A DNA stretch of 64,000 nucleotides. Origin: Pseudomonadota bacterium. GTDB taxonomy: Bacteria; Desulfobacterota; Desulfuromonadia; Geobacterales; Pseudopelobacteraceae. How positions within the stretch are numbered: the first letter of the stretch is position 1; every line of letters begins with the position of its first letter. The translations under genes were made by a program, and so were the position numbers. The stretch is taken from assembly GCA_019352135.1 (NCBI GenBank), contig JABBNX010000004.1, positions 1 through 64,000 on the forward strand. The letters are read 5' to 3'. Below, one piece after another: positions 7,752 through 14,656 of the stretch. A model generated the notes under the pieces. That model was not told where the DNA came from, did no database searches, and saw only the letters and a list, made by a program, of their open reading frames with translations.

Positions 7752-8300
7752 TCAGAGGATGTCATAATCAGTTCCCTTCGCCGGTCCATATCCGTAGCGT
7801 GACAGGTCCACCGGGCACACATCGACGTTTAGGTTCAGGTTGACATTCTTGGTCGCCGGGTAAGAGTCCGTCAGCTTCAATCCCTCCACTGTGGCCCTGA
7901 GTGATACGTTTGGATCATTACCGTCTACGTGATGCTTGAGGCGCGCTATCAAGTGTCCACGGGTCAGCCCCTGCGCCTCCATGATCGTACTTATGGCAAG
8001 GTTTATGTCTGGGTCCTTCATGAGTCTGTTACCAATGGCCTTGGCCGAATCATACGAACCGACATCAAAGGCAGCGACCGCGCTCTGTGTTTGTGACGTG
8101 CCGGAACAGATCTCCGCGACGAACCGTTGCTCCTTGGCTGTCAGGTTATCCAGAACGGCGGCTTGTGCTGCGTGCTGGCGTAGGCGCTGGAGCCGCTTAC
8201 TTATTGCAGCCGGTGATACGTCGAAATGGGCGGCTATGGCTGTTTGTTGGTCTCCCCGATCTGCCATCTCCAAGAGTAATGCATCGTCTATTTTTCGCAT
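7752..8300 (-). CDS. Terminase small subunit-like protein
   Basis: A 182-residue protein. Residues 1-45 look like an HTH (AIAAHFDVSPAAISKRLQRL). Residues about 52-110 carry the small-terminase pattern 'LTAKEQRFVAEICSGTSQTQ' followed by AAFDVGSYDSAKAIGNRLMKDPDINLAI, as in the Terminase_2 family that recognises packaging sites. The ATG is preceded by aaggag. A small terminase without a large one is what packaging-redirecting satellites carry: it would steer a helper phage's large terminase to the satellite's own DNA. No large subunit or portal lies nearby. Confidence 0.78.
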   Translation of the reverse strand: MRKIDDALLLEMADRGDQQTAIAAHFDVSPAAISKRLQRLRQHAAQAAVLDNLTAKEQRFVAEICSGTSQTQSAVAAFDVGSYDSAKAIGNRLMKDPDINLAISTIMEAQGLTRGHLIARLKHHVDGNDPNVSLRATVEGLKLTDSYPATKNVNLNLNVDVCPVDLSRYGYGPAKGTDYDIL

Positions 8301-8396
8301 TGTGAGGGCTCCTTTGACGTTTACTTTCCCGCCTGGTTCATTTTGTTGATTTGAATAATCTGGTTAATTTTCCCATGATGATAAAAACCGGGTACT

Positions 8397-8597
8397 TTAT
8401 ACGTCCGCCCAATTACCGGTTCTCACACCAGTTAGCCCACAATGCCCACTTTTATTATCGGTGCGACTGAGGGTGACCCATGCTGCACACCCTTCGCCAA
8501 GACATTTATCATTTATGGGTGCGGTTCCGCTTCTGGACCTCCCCGGTTTTGCAAATGGGCACCAATATTCCCCGGCTTCGCTCAATAACATTTTCAT
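8397..8597 (-). CDS. Small cysteine-rich protein, probably metal-binding
   Basis: A 66-residue protein with four cysteines in the order CPFAK, then KCLGEGCAAW, then GHCGL, the pattern of small zinc-ribbon-like proteins common on phages and islands. The start at 8597 is backed by aaggag 8 bases upstream. It lies between the replication gene (with the iteron cluster between them) and the small terminase, all on the same strand. The function is unknown. The conserved Cys spacing and the strong ribosome binding site make it a real gene in my view. Confidence 0.6.
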   Translation of the reverse strand: MKMLLSEAGEYWCPFAKPGRSRSGTAPINDKCLGEGCAAWVTLSRTDNKSGHCGLTGVRTGNWADV

Positions 8598-8636
8598 AAT
8601 TTTTTTCTCCTTAACGGCCTATTTTAACCTTAAAAT

Positions 8637-8880
8637 GCTACCTGTAAGCTACCTGTAAGCTACCTATCCATATTTATAAATAGTTGGTATTAAAGGCTTT
8701 ATGCCACCTATGCCACCTATGCTACCTATTATTCGCACGTATAGAGATTTTATATCTACAGACATTACATTGTCTTTTTTTCGTATAGGCTTTTAAAATA
8801 GGTGCCATACGTGGCTTAGGTGGCATAACATCTATAATTACGGCTAGTTACAATGTTGATAGGTGGCATATAGGTGGCAT
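8637..8880. repeat. Iteron cluster, likely replication origin of the element
   Basis: About ten copies of a tgcYaccta-type motif lie in this gene-free stretch. On the plus strand there are three at 11-base spacing (gctacctgtaa at 8637, 8648 and a variant at 8659) and three at 9-base spacing (tgccaccta, 8702-8728). In the opposite orientation there are taggtgcca (8799) and taggtggca (8817, 8860, 8871). Between the two arms the DNA is very AT-rich (8670-8700 and 8740-8800), as an unwinding region would be. The cluster lies directly after the replication gene. P4 and many plasmids start replication at such iterons. Confidence 0.7.
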
Positions 8881-8886
8881 TTCGTG

Positions 8887-10467
8887 TTATTCCCCCCAAT
8901 CAACACTTGATTTTATTAACGATTCAAAGTGTTTCCGGCACGTTTCCAATGGTGGTACATGGTAGTGATAGGCCTGTGTAGCGCCAATACTCGGGTATTC
9001 GGTTTCAATTTGTCTGTAGCATCTTGATTTCCAACCTTTCGGTAATACTTTGCGGAGAGACATCCCGAATAGAGTTTGCCCCGCTCTATGATGTATCGAC
9101 CTATCGGCCATGTTCGCGATATATGACCCGTAGAGCTTTTCAGTAGGGATATATTTCCAACCACTACCAGGAATGAGCTCCCCCTCAGACAAGCGGTGGA
9201 ACCACCATTGGAAGAACGGGTCAAGGCTCTGCAGCTTTTGTTCAAATAGCCCTGATGTCTGCGGTACATCCCGAATTTGAAAGTCACCCAGATCGTGATT
9301 TTGGAGAGCATGGAGCATTGCAGCAAGACCGTCTGCTTCCATTTCATCTACCAATGCTTTAAAATAGGCTTTGTCCTGCATCTTCGCGTCTGATACGTCC
9401 AGGACACAAAAGCGGCGTTCTTCTAGTCCAGCCGGGACAACCCAGTCATTATTGGAGGCCATAAGGATGTGGAGCATGTTCCGGACAAATACCACGTCAC
9501 GCCCTTTGCCTTCGATCGTCAGTGTAGGTTCGGTGATAACGCCCTTCAAAACAGACTCGCCCTGTTTATCACCAGCCCAAAACGCCTCGTCAGCGAATAG
9601 AAAAACGACATCTCGCAAATGGCTGTTAAAATTCCCTGTCAAGTATTTGCTGCTCGTAATATGCGCGGCGTTCCCTCCGAACAGCTTACACATATAGTTG
9701 CCTAACATGCCCTTGCCTGTGCCGCGCTTCCCACGGAGGACTAAGGCAACCTCTGCTTGTTCCCCCGGCTTCTGAACGGCGGTAGCAAGCCATCCCATTA
9801 CATATTGGTACGCGGTCTCGTTATCGGAACATACAACATGGAAAATATGGTCATGCATCCTCCGCCACGATCCATCTGCTGGCTGAACGGAAAAGCCCCG
9901 CCATAGGTTATAAAATCCCGGCGTTTCCTTGCCAGGCTCCAACGTGATCCCTTCATATTGGCGGCGGTCTCCATGCTTTAACCACACTTCTCCAAGCGGC
10001 TTATACACAGGTTCCCCGGCTTTGCTCTCTCCGAAATATACGATATTGTTTAAGTGGTAGTTCTGGAAGTCGATAAAGCTTGAATGGTGCAGTTCGTTGC
10101 GTCCCATAAGTGCATTCCACGATTCAGCGAATACATAAGTTCTGCCGCCTTCTTTGCTTACAAAGTGCGTTTCATTCAGTTTTGTTACCCTCTCCGTGGT
10201 TTCTTGCTCAGGGTCTGTTCCACCGTTAGGACGTTGCTGGGTATCGGTATGAACTATTTTAGAAGATGTTTTTACCGTCTGTTTTCGTGCGCTTTTCTTC
10301 GCTGTGTCCCTGCTGGGGATAGGGCCATCCCAGGGGATAAATTCACCGTTTTCAGATTTACAGAAGTATGAGTACCCATCCAGACTCCTATCAGGCTCTG
10401 TTTTTGTCACTGGTTGCGGGGTATCCATGAAGATGTCGTAGTAATAAAGTTGCAGGGTTTTACTCAT
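8887..10467 (-). CDS. Replication protein with SF3/DUF5906-type helicase domain
   Basis: A 526-residue protein. Residues 1-110 are a polar, poorly conserved linker. The core has Walker A GKRGTGKG (246-253), a Walker B-like VVFLFADEA (288-295) and the sensor motif LMASNND, which together match the DUF5906/D5-like superfamily 3 helicases of phage and satellite primase-helicases. The C-terminal part (from about 400) looks like a winged helix that may bind the origin. I do not see a clear N-terminal primase catalytic triad, so it may be helicase only. The start has a strong ribosome binding site, gggaggtgatca, and overlaps the previous stop. It probably replicates the element from the iterons at 8637-8880. 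Confidence 0.8.
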   Translation of the reverse strand: MSKTLQLYYYDIFMDTPQPVTKTEPDRSLDGYSYFCKSENGEFIPWDGPIPSRDTAKKSARKQTVKTSSKIVHTDTQQRPNGGTDPEQETTERVTKLNETHFVSKEGGRTYVFAESWNALMGRNELHHSSFIDFQNYHLNNIVYFGESKAGEPVYKPLGEVWLKHGDRRQYEGITLEPGKETPGFYNLWRGFSVQPADGSWRRMHDHIFHVVCSDNETAYQYVMGWLATAVQKPGEQAEVALVLRGKRGTGKGMLGNYMCKLFGGNAAHITSSKYLTGNFNSHLRDVVFLFADEAFWAGDKQGESVLKGVITEPTLTIEGKGRDVVFVRNMLHILMASNNDWVVPAGLEERRFCVLDVSDAKMQDKAYFKALVDEMEADGLAAMLHALQNHDLGDFQIRDVPQTSGLFEQKLQSLDPFFQWWFHRLSEGELIPGSGWKYIPTEKLYGSYIANMADRSIHHRAGQTLFGMSLRKVLPKGWKSRCYRQIETEYPSIGATQAYHYHVPPLETCRKHFESLIKSSVDWGE

Positions 10468-10645
10468 TGATCACCTCCCGCGCCGTCACAATAACGGCGT
10501 TCATGGTGTCATGATCGAATGTACCGAATAGTTGCGTTGTTTGTGAGCTTGTGGTAGGCTTCAGGCACAAATTGTCTTTTGCTTTCCCCTTCTCCAAGCC
10601 CGTTTCCGGTTGCCCCCCGGTTGCGGGTTTCCTGTTTTTAGGCAT
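10460..10645 (-). CDS. Small protein between alpA and the replication gene
   Basis: A 61-residue hydrophilic protein (MPKNRKPATGG, Lys/Thr/Gln-rich, then FDHDTMNAVIVTAREVINE). It overlaps alpA by 8 bases at its start and the replication gene by 8 at its end, with ggaggt before its ATG, so it is part of the same coupled operon. I recognise no family. It could be an accessory replication or regulatory protein. Confidence 0.55.
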   Translation of the reverse strand: MPKNRKPATGGQPETGLEKGKAKDNLCLKPTTSSQTTQLFGTFDHDTMNAVIVTAREVINE

Positions 10646-10892
10646 GGCTTAAAACCTCCCCTGACGATTGAATCAGTGCCCGGATGTCCTCTACACGCCA
10701 ACAGGTTGTGCGCTCTGACAGTTTGATCGAAGCCGGATAACGTCCCGATGCCACGCCCGACCACCATGATGACTTGCTTACGGGGATAATTGGCGCAATC
10801 CCCTTCTTTTTGTCGCCCAAAATTTGCGACAACCTCACAAGACCTGTTTCCGGTAAAACATTTTGTACCGCTTTTGTTTGCTGGCTCTGCAT
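10638..10892 (-). CDS. alpA: AlpA-family transcription regulator
   Basis: An 84-residue protein from the ATG at 10892, chosen because aaggag lies 8 bases upstream; a longer reading from 10934 would run through a terminator hairpin. The sequence LPETGLVRLSQILGD then VSKSSWWSGVASGRYPASIKLS then TTCWRVEDIRALIQ is the AlpA/MerR-like short HTH. AlpA proteins activate replication and excision genes in P4-like satellites and PICIs. It is the first gene of the coupled alpA, small ORF, rep operon and sits behind a folded leader with an intrinsic terminator (10915-11142), which probably limits its expression. Confidence 0.85.
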   Translation of the reverse strand: MQSQQTKAVQNVLPETGLVRLSQILGDKKKGIAPIIPVSKSSWWSGVASGRYPASIKLSERTTCWRVEDIRALIQSSGEVLSHA

Positions 10893-10914
10893 GGCCTGCT
10901 CCTTTTGAGTGAGC

Positions 10915-11142
10915 AACAAAAAAGCCTGTGACAAAACGCCGGAACATAATCAAATGCTCTTGGTGTTTCATCACAGGCTTTCCGAAAAGTCGCGCTTTCG
11001 CGGGGGTCGTTGGTCTGTTGCTTATGTGGTTTGTACCGTATCCGTTGGGCTTCCGCTGCTGCCTGTTTGTCTCAACCGTCTAATTAGTGACGGGGGCTTA
11101 CTCTCCCTTGCTGCTCTGGTTACATCTTTCAAGGGTAAGCCC
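10915..11142 (-). ncRNA. Folded leader or regulatory RNA with terminator, upstream of alpA
   Basis: 275 bases without a gene hold, read on the minus strand: a 13-bp stem (plus-strand arms gggcttac 11094-11101 with ccttg 11106-11110, against caagg 11130-11134 with gtaagccc 11135-11142); ccgtc/gacgg (11076-11080, 11089-11093); a cgcg-aaag-cgcg hairpin (10991-11002); and a perfect 11-bp stem aaagcctgtga (10971-10981) with tcacaggcttt (10921-10931) followed by a T-run. The last is an intrinsic terminator about 30 bases before the alpA ribosome binding site. By analogy with P4 immunity, this may be an attenuator or a short RNA that keeps the element silent. The analogy is my inference. Confidence 0.55.
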
Positions 11143-11167
11143 GGCTTTCACATCGTACCGCGTTACG

Positions 11168-11539
11168 TTATGGTTGGATAAAATGTACCTCTTTCAAATT
11201 ATCATAGTGCGAATGAAACTCAATTCTTCCTTGAAAAAGGGCCGGCATCTCCGGGAACATCTCCATAAATTTAGGCATTGCTTCTTTGAATGTTTTTTTT
11301 AAATGTGCCGCTATCCCTTGATGTCGTATTCCGTAATTTTGGTGTATATTTAAAGGCCTAACTCCAGATTGACTGTCATGGTAAGTACTCATAAGCTGGA
11401 AATCCCAACTTTCCCACTCCTCATCTGTTGTACCCGGCTTGCGTCTCAACTCATAGTCTATTGACCTGAGTACTTCGTATGGATCGCCGTAACGTGAAAC
11501 TGTTCCTTTGCCGGGTATTTTCAAAATAAATCGTTCCAT
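11168..11539 (-). CDS. Protein of unknown function beside the integrase
   Basis: A 123-residue soluble protein starting MERFILKIPGKG and rich in charged and aromatic residues, including TTDEEWESWDFQL and QGRIEFHSHYDNL. I recognise no family. I choose the ATG at 11539; a GTG at 11557 would lie inside the promoter. The upstream promoter places the transcript start about at the ATG itself, so the mRNA may be leaderless. It lies between the alpA operon and the integrase and is flanked by ggtgta(a/c) motifs shared with the element ends, which hints at a role in integration or its control. Confidence 0.55.
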   Translation of the reverse strand: MERFILKIPGKGTVSRYGDPYEVLRSIDYELRRKPGTTDEEWESWDFQLMSTYHDSQSGVRPLNIHQNYGIRHQGIAAHLKKTFKEAMPKFMEMFPEMPALFQGRIEFHSHYDNLKEVHFIQP

Positions 11540-11546
11540 GCCCACA

Positions 11547-11606
11547 AGATAAAGCACCTAATAGGATGGTGTCAACATAAAAAAGACGTAATAGGATGGT
11601 GTAAAC
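11547..11606 (-). promoter_or_regulatory. Tandem promoters with a 30-bp direct repeat
   Basis: taataggatggtgt followed by (c/a)aac occurs at 11559 and 11589, exactly 30 bases apart. Read on the minus strand each copy carries a -35: ttgaca (11575-11570) with -10 ttatct (11552-11547), and tttaca (11605-11600) with -10 ttttat (11582-11577). Both spacers are 17 bases. The repeat covers the -35 and spacer, so it is also a likely operator pair. It contains atggtgt.aac, close to the arm-site motif at the element ends. Confidence 0.6.
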
Positions 11607-11633
11607 CTTCAACGTTACACACTTTTTATGGTT

Positions 11634-12881
11634 TTATGCCGCTTTCTGCTTGAACGGCAACACTTTTGCACCCGCCTTAAGACCGTCCAGGTAATCAGCC
11701 CAGAGCTGCATCATTTTTTTACGCTCATCAAGGTGTGCCGTCCGATTATACGCCCTGCCGTTCGGGTCTTTGACTGCGTGTGCAAGTTGGTGTTCAATGA
11801 AGTCAACACGAAAGCCCAAGATTTCATCGAGTATCGTTCTGGCTGTCGCTCTGAATCCGTGGCCGGTGATTGTGTCGCCATCGAAGTCCATGCGCCGAAA
11901 AGCGGCATTGATAGTGTTGTCGCTCATACATCGGTCGAATGATCTTGTTGAGGGGAAAACATATTTACTATTTCCAGTAAGAGGCTTAAGTGCTGTCAGG
12001 ATCTCTATCGCTCTGACTGACAGTGGTACGAGGTGAGCAACTTTCATCTTCATCTTCTGTGCAGGAATGTTCCATTCAGCCACTTCAAAGTCAATTTCAG
12101 ACCACTCCATATGCCGCAACTCACCAGGCCGCACAAATAGCAGCGGCAATAACTGCAACGCACTCTTGGCAACAAAGCCCCCCTGATATCCGTCTATGGC
12201 TCTGAGTAGTGGTGCAAGTTCCTTTGGGTCCGTTATTGATGACATATGCTTACGTGTCTTGCTGACGGCTGGTAGGTGTTTGCTCAGGCTTGTGGCAATA
12301 TTATATTCAGCCCTGTCTGTCCCAATCGCGTAAACGAATACCTGACTTGCTATCGTTCTACACCGGCGGGCAGTATCAACAGCCCCCCTCTCTTTCACCT
12401 GGTCAAGAATAGTTCGGATGTCTTTGGCTGTGACTTCGGTTATCGGCTTTCCACCGATCCGAGGAAACATATCTTTTTCCATACGGGTCATAATCGTATC
12501 AGCATGGTCTGCTGTCCATGCACTATCACCCAACATTTTCTTGTGCCATTCACGGGCGATACATTCAAAGCTGTTTGCCAGCAATTCTATCTTGGCTGCT
12601 TTGACGGCCTTACGATCTGTCGAAGGGTCAACACCTGCGGCAAGGAGCTTTCGTGCCTCCTCCCGCTTCTCACGGGCTTGTGCAAGTGATATTTCAGGAT
12701 AGGTGCCGAACGAGATGGTTTTGCTCTTGCCTGAGTGGGAATATTTGAAGCGCCACCACTTGCCGCCAGATGTCGCAACAAGAAGAAAAAGACCACCACC
12801 ATCAAACAGGTGTTGCGGCTTGTTTCCGGCTTTGGCTCTTTCTATCTCTAAAGCTCCTAGTGGTAACGTTTTCCTTGCCAT
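11634..12881 (-). CDS. int: P4-type tyrosine integrase
   Basis: A 415-residue site-specific recombinase. The N-terminal 90 residues are the DUF4102 arm-binding domain (LFDGGGLFLLVATSGGKWWR, then ISFGTYPEISLAQAR). A core-binding domain follows (about 105-205) and then the catalytic domain with R251 (RPGEL), H341-x-x-R344 (HGFRATAR), H368 in HQLAH and the nucleophile Y378. All catalytic residues are present, so it should be active. The ATG follows aaaggag, and a gttacacca motif sits between that site and the start. It lies 260 bp from selC and reads away from it, as is usual for tRNA-integrating islands. It integrates into the 3' end of selC. Confidence 0.95.
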   Translation of the reverse strand: MARKTLPLGALEIERAKAGNKPQHLFDGGGLFLLVATSGGKWWRFKYSHSGKSKTISFGTYPEISLAQAREKREEARKLLAAGVDPSTDRKAVKAAKIELLANSFECIAREWHKKMLGDSAWTADHADTIMTRMEKDMFPRIGGKPITEVTAKDIRTILDQVKERGAVDTARRCRTIASQVFVYAIGTDRAEYNIATSLSKHLPAVSKTRKHMSSITDPKELAPLLRAIDGYQGGFVAKSALQLLPLLFVRPGELRHMEWSEIDFEVAEWNIPAQKMKMKVAHLVPLSVRAIEILTALKPLTGNSKYVFPSTRSFDRCMSDNTINAAFRRMDFDGDTITGHGFRATARTILDEILGFRVDFIEHQLAHAVKDPNGRAYNRTAHLDERKKMMQLWADYLDGLKAGAKVLPFKQKAA

Positions 12882-13031
12882 TGGTGTAACTCCTTTCTGC
12901 TGTGATGCCCATATAATAAGCGTTTGTGAACTATTGGTGTAACATCTCGCGACAAAAATAGGAGCAAATGGTGTAAGTTTTTTTGGCTTTTATGAGGTGC
13001 ATTGAAGCTGTTACACCATAAGTTACACCTA
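12881..13031. repeat. Integrase arm-type sites (ggtgtaac repeats)
   Basis: This 150-base stretch has five copies of a tggtgtaac-type motif: ttggtgtaac (12881, 12934), atggtgtaag (12968), its reverse gttacaccat (13010) and agttacacct (13021). The last is found again, base for base with one more (agttacaccta), at the left end (3987-3997). A sixth, partial copy lies at 11614. Such clusters near one core site are what tyrosine integrases of this type bind. Confidence 0.6.
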
Positions 13032-13081
13032 TAATTAGTGGACTGCAAGGGATAATATAGGACAATAAAGGACAATAGATA

Positions 13082-13110
13082 ATAAAAAAGCCCCTAATTT
13101 CAAGGGGCTT
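13082..13110 (-). terminator. Terminator directly downstream of selC, inside the element
   Basis: Read on the minus strand, aagcccc and ggggctt (13104-13110 and 13088-13094) form a 7-bp stem followed by a T-run. It lies about 30 bases after the 3' end of the tRNA but on the element side of the att core, so the element supplies it and cuts selC off from selB. Confidence 0.75.
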
Positions 13111-13136
13111 AAGACTTCTCAGGAGCGTATAAAACA

Positions 13137-13161
13137 TTAAATGGCGGAAGCACATGGGAAT
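13137..13161. repeat. attR: element-host junction within the selC 3' end
   Basis: ttaaatgg, cggaa and gcacatgggaat together form the tRNA 3' end (CCA, discriminator, 3' acceptor strand and part of the T arm, on the minus strand). The same sequence without cggaa is at 3899-3918. The 12-bp exact core is 13150-13161. Confidence 0.75.
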
Positions 13162-13239
13162 CGAACCCACCGGGGAGATTTCTCATCCCCCCCACTGGTT
13201 TTGAAGACCAGGCCGCCCACCAGCGACGGACGTGCTTCC
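13142..13239 (-). tRNA. selC: Selenocysteine tRNA (anticodon UCA)
   Basis: A 98-base tRNA with CCA encoded. The 8-bp acceptor stem ggaagcac/gtgcttcc, the long variable arm (gggggg...ctcccc region) and the UCA anticodon (complement of tga at 13202-13204) in a 7-base loop mark it as tRNA-Sec rather than tRNA-Ser. It is the integration site of the element at 3907-13161, and its 3' end now comes from the element side of the junction; the acceptor stem is fully paired, so the gene should work. A LysR gene lies 25 bases upstream on the same strand. Confidence 0.95.
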
Positions 13240-13264
13240 AAAGAGGAATAGCGCAAAAACAAAT

Positions 13265-14209
13265 TTACAACAATTCGATTGCAGCAGCATTTTCAGAAGT
13301 GTGAAAAGGTGACTGCAAATTAAAAGTCTGAAAGACGGACTCAATAAAATCCTTGAGTAAGGGGTCATGAACCTTGTTCTGATTACAGGCCAATGTACGC
13401 GAACGGGTATTACAAAACCCGGGAATAACGTGTTCACGGAGATTACCCGCATTAATATGGTCAGTAACCAGAGATCTCGATACAAAGGCAACTCCTTGCC
13501 CCTGTAAGGTCGATTGTATTAAACATCTGAGATGATCGTGAATGATAACACCCCTGAAGTTTTCAACAGAGTTTCCTGTTTTGCTTAAATTGTCCTTGAA
13601 AAGGTGACGTGAACTACATCCATCTCGTCGTGATATGAGTCGATGTTTAAAAAACTCTTCGAGCCTGGTTTCCTCGGTTGCAATTCCCAGTGATGGTGAT
13701 GAAATCATGACCATTTCATCTTTGAACAGAGGAAAAAGCGCAAGGTTTTCTTTCTTTAATTCCTCACAGTGCTCAATAACAATAACGTCAAATATTTTAT
13801 CAGCAAGATTTTTAATTAATTGATCTGATTGTTGGGTAATAAACTTGATATCTATTTCATGACTGTTTTTTTTCAGAAAGATATCTAAAACCTTCGGCAA
13901 GAAAACAAAACCGAATGTCGGCGTAAAGCCTATTGAAAACTCTACTTTCTTCCCCAAGTTCTTTACATCATTTTCGAGATCGTGTACAGCCATCAAAATC
14001 ATATTTGTTTTAGCAAGTACTTTCTCTCCTGACGGGGTTGGCTTAAGAGTCGAACCTGAACGGTCTATCAGTTGGCATCCATAGTGATCTTCAAGAAACT
14101 TTATGCGCTGGGATACCGCTGATTGAGTTATACACAGTTCCTGAGCAGCGAGGGAAAAGCTTCCCAGATCCAAAACATATTTGAATGTTCTTAGGTAGCG
14201 CGTTTCCAT
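13265..14209 (-). CDS. LysR-family transcription regulator
   Basis: A 314-residue protein. Residues 1-60 are the winged HTH (FKYVLDLGSFSLAAQELCIT, then QSAVSQRIKFLEDHYG), and the rest is a type 2 periplasmic-binding-like effector domain from about residue 90. The ATG follows gaggt. It is divergent from doxX (14657) across 447 bases and just upstream of selC. LysR proteins usually control the divergent neighbour, so doxX is a candidate target. The C-terminus is unusually long and polar. The inducer is unknown. Confidence 0.85.
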   Translation of the reverse strand: METRYLRTFKYVLDLGSFSLAAQELCITQSAVSQRIKFLEDHYGCQLIDRSGSTLKPTPSGEKVLAKTNMILMAVHDLENDVKNLGKKVEFSIGFTPTFGFVFLPKVLDIFLKKNSHEIDIKFITQQSDQLIKNLADKIFDVIVIEHCEELKKENLALFPLFKDEMVMISSPSLGIATEETRLEEFFKHRLISRRDGCSSRHLFKDNLSKTGNSVENFRGVIIHDHLRCLIQSTLQGQGVAFVSRSLVTDHINAGNLREHVIPGFCNTRSRTLACNQNKVHDPLLKDFIESVFQTFNLQSPFHTSENAAAIELL

Positions 14210-14656
14210 TTTTTACCTCGCCAATTCCACTACGAAACGGCGTAAATATAACAAACTACACATATTAAAGTCAATTTATTTTCACATTATAAAAGCGGTA
14301 AACTGCTTTCTTCGTGGACTGCCTCATCGTGCCGCAATTCTCTTCTACGCTACCTTTGGGTGCGCTCTGATTTTAAAGTTGATTGCGTTGGAAATAACCT
14401 CTTAATTATAGTTTTCTCCTCAAACCTGAGGACTATTGCATTTTTGCTTGAAACCATTTAAAAATAGACCGTGGAGATGGGTAGATGCGTCTGTAATATA
14501 TGTATTTAAATCCTTAGAAATGTGCTATTCAACTGGTTGCCTCCGTTCATTCACTAAGCCCTTCGCCGGAAAAAGCTGCTTTCATTTCTATTTCACGATT
14601 AAATTGCTTATTTAACAATAACAGACTGTTTCTTAAGGAGATTGAGGAGGTTGTAT
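14210..14656. other. Divergent regulatory region between the LysR gene and doxX
   Basis: 447 bases of AT-rich DNA without a gene. A small perfect hairpin, cctca/tgagg, lies at 14418-14430. A LysR-type site (T-N11-A with dyad) cannot be fixed by eye. A strong ribosome binding site (gaggagg, 14644-14650) ends the region before doxX. Confidence 0.4.

Larger units (their letters stand above)
3907..13161. mobile_element. Phage satellite-like island integrated in selC (about 9.2 kb)
   Basis: Seen: a direct repeat of the tRNA-Sec 3' end at both boundaries, a P4-type integrase facing away from the tRNA, matching agttacaccta motifs at both ends (3987-3997 and 13021-13031), an AlpA regulator, a primase/helicase-type replication protein with nearby iterons, a small terminase subunit and a virion-like protein. 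There is no large terminase, portal, capsid, tail or lysis module, and every ORF kept is intact with its own ribosome binding site or stop-start coupling. Known: int-alpA-rep-terS is the plan of phage-inducible chromosomal islands and P4-like satellites. Inferred: this is such a satellite. The alternative is a decayed prophage. The left arm carries accessory genes on the opposite strand. Confidence 0.8.

Noticed and set aside
8637-8880. CRISPR array
   Set aside because: The repeats are 9-11 bases, lack regular spacers of 30 bases or more and change orientation, so they are iterons rather than CRISPR. No cas gene is in the window.
3907-13161. Integrative conjugative element or plain genomic island
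   Set aside because: No relaxase, coupling ATPase or pilus gene is present; the small terminase and rep/alpA order fit a satellite better.
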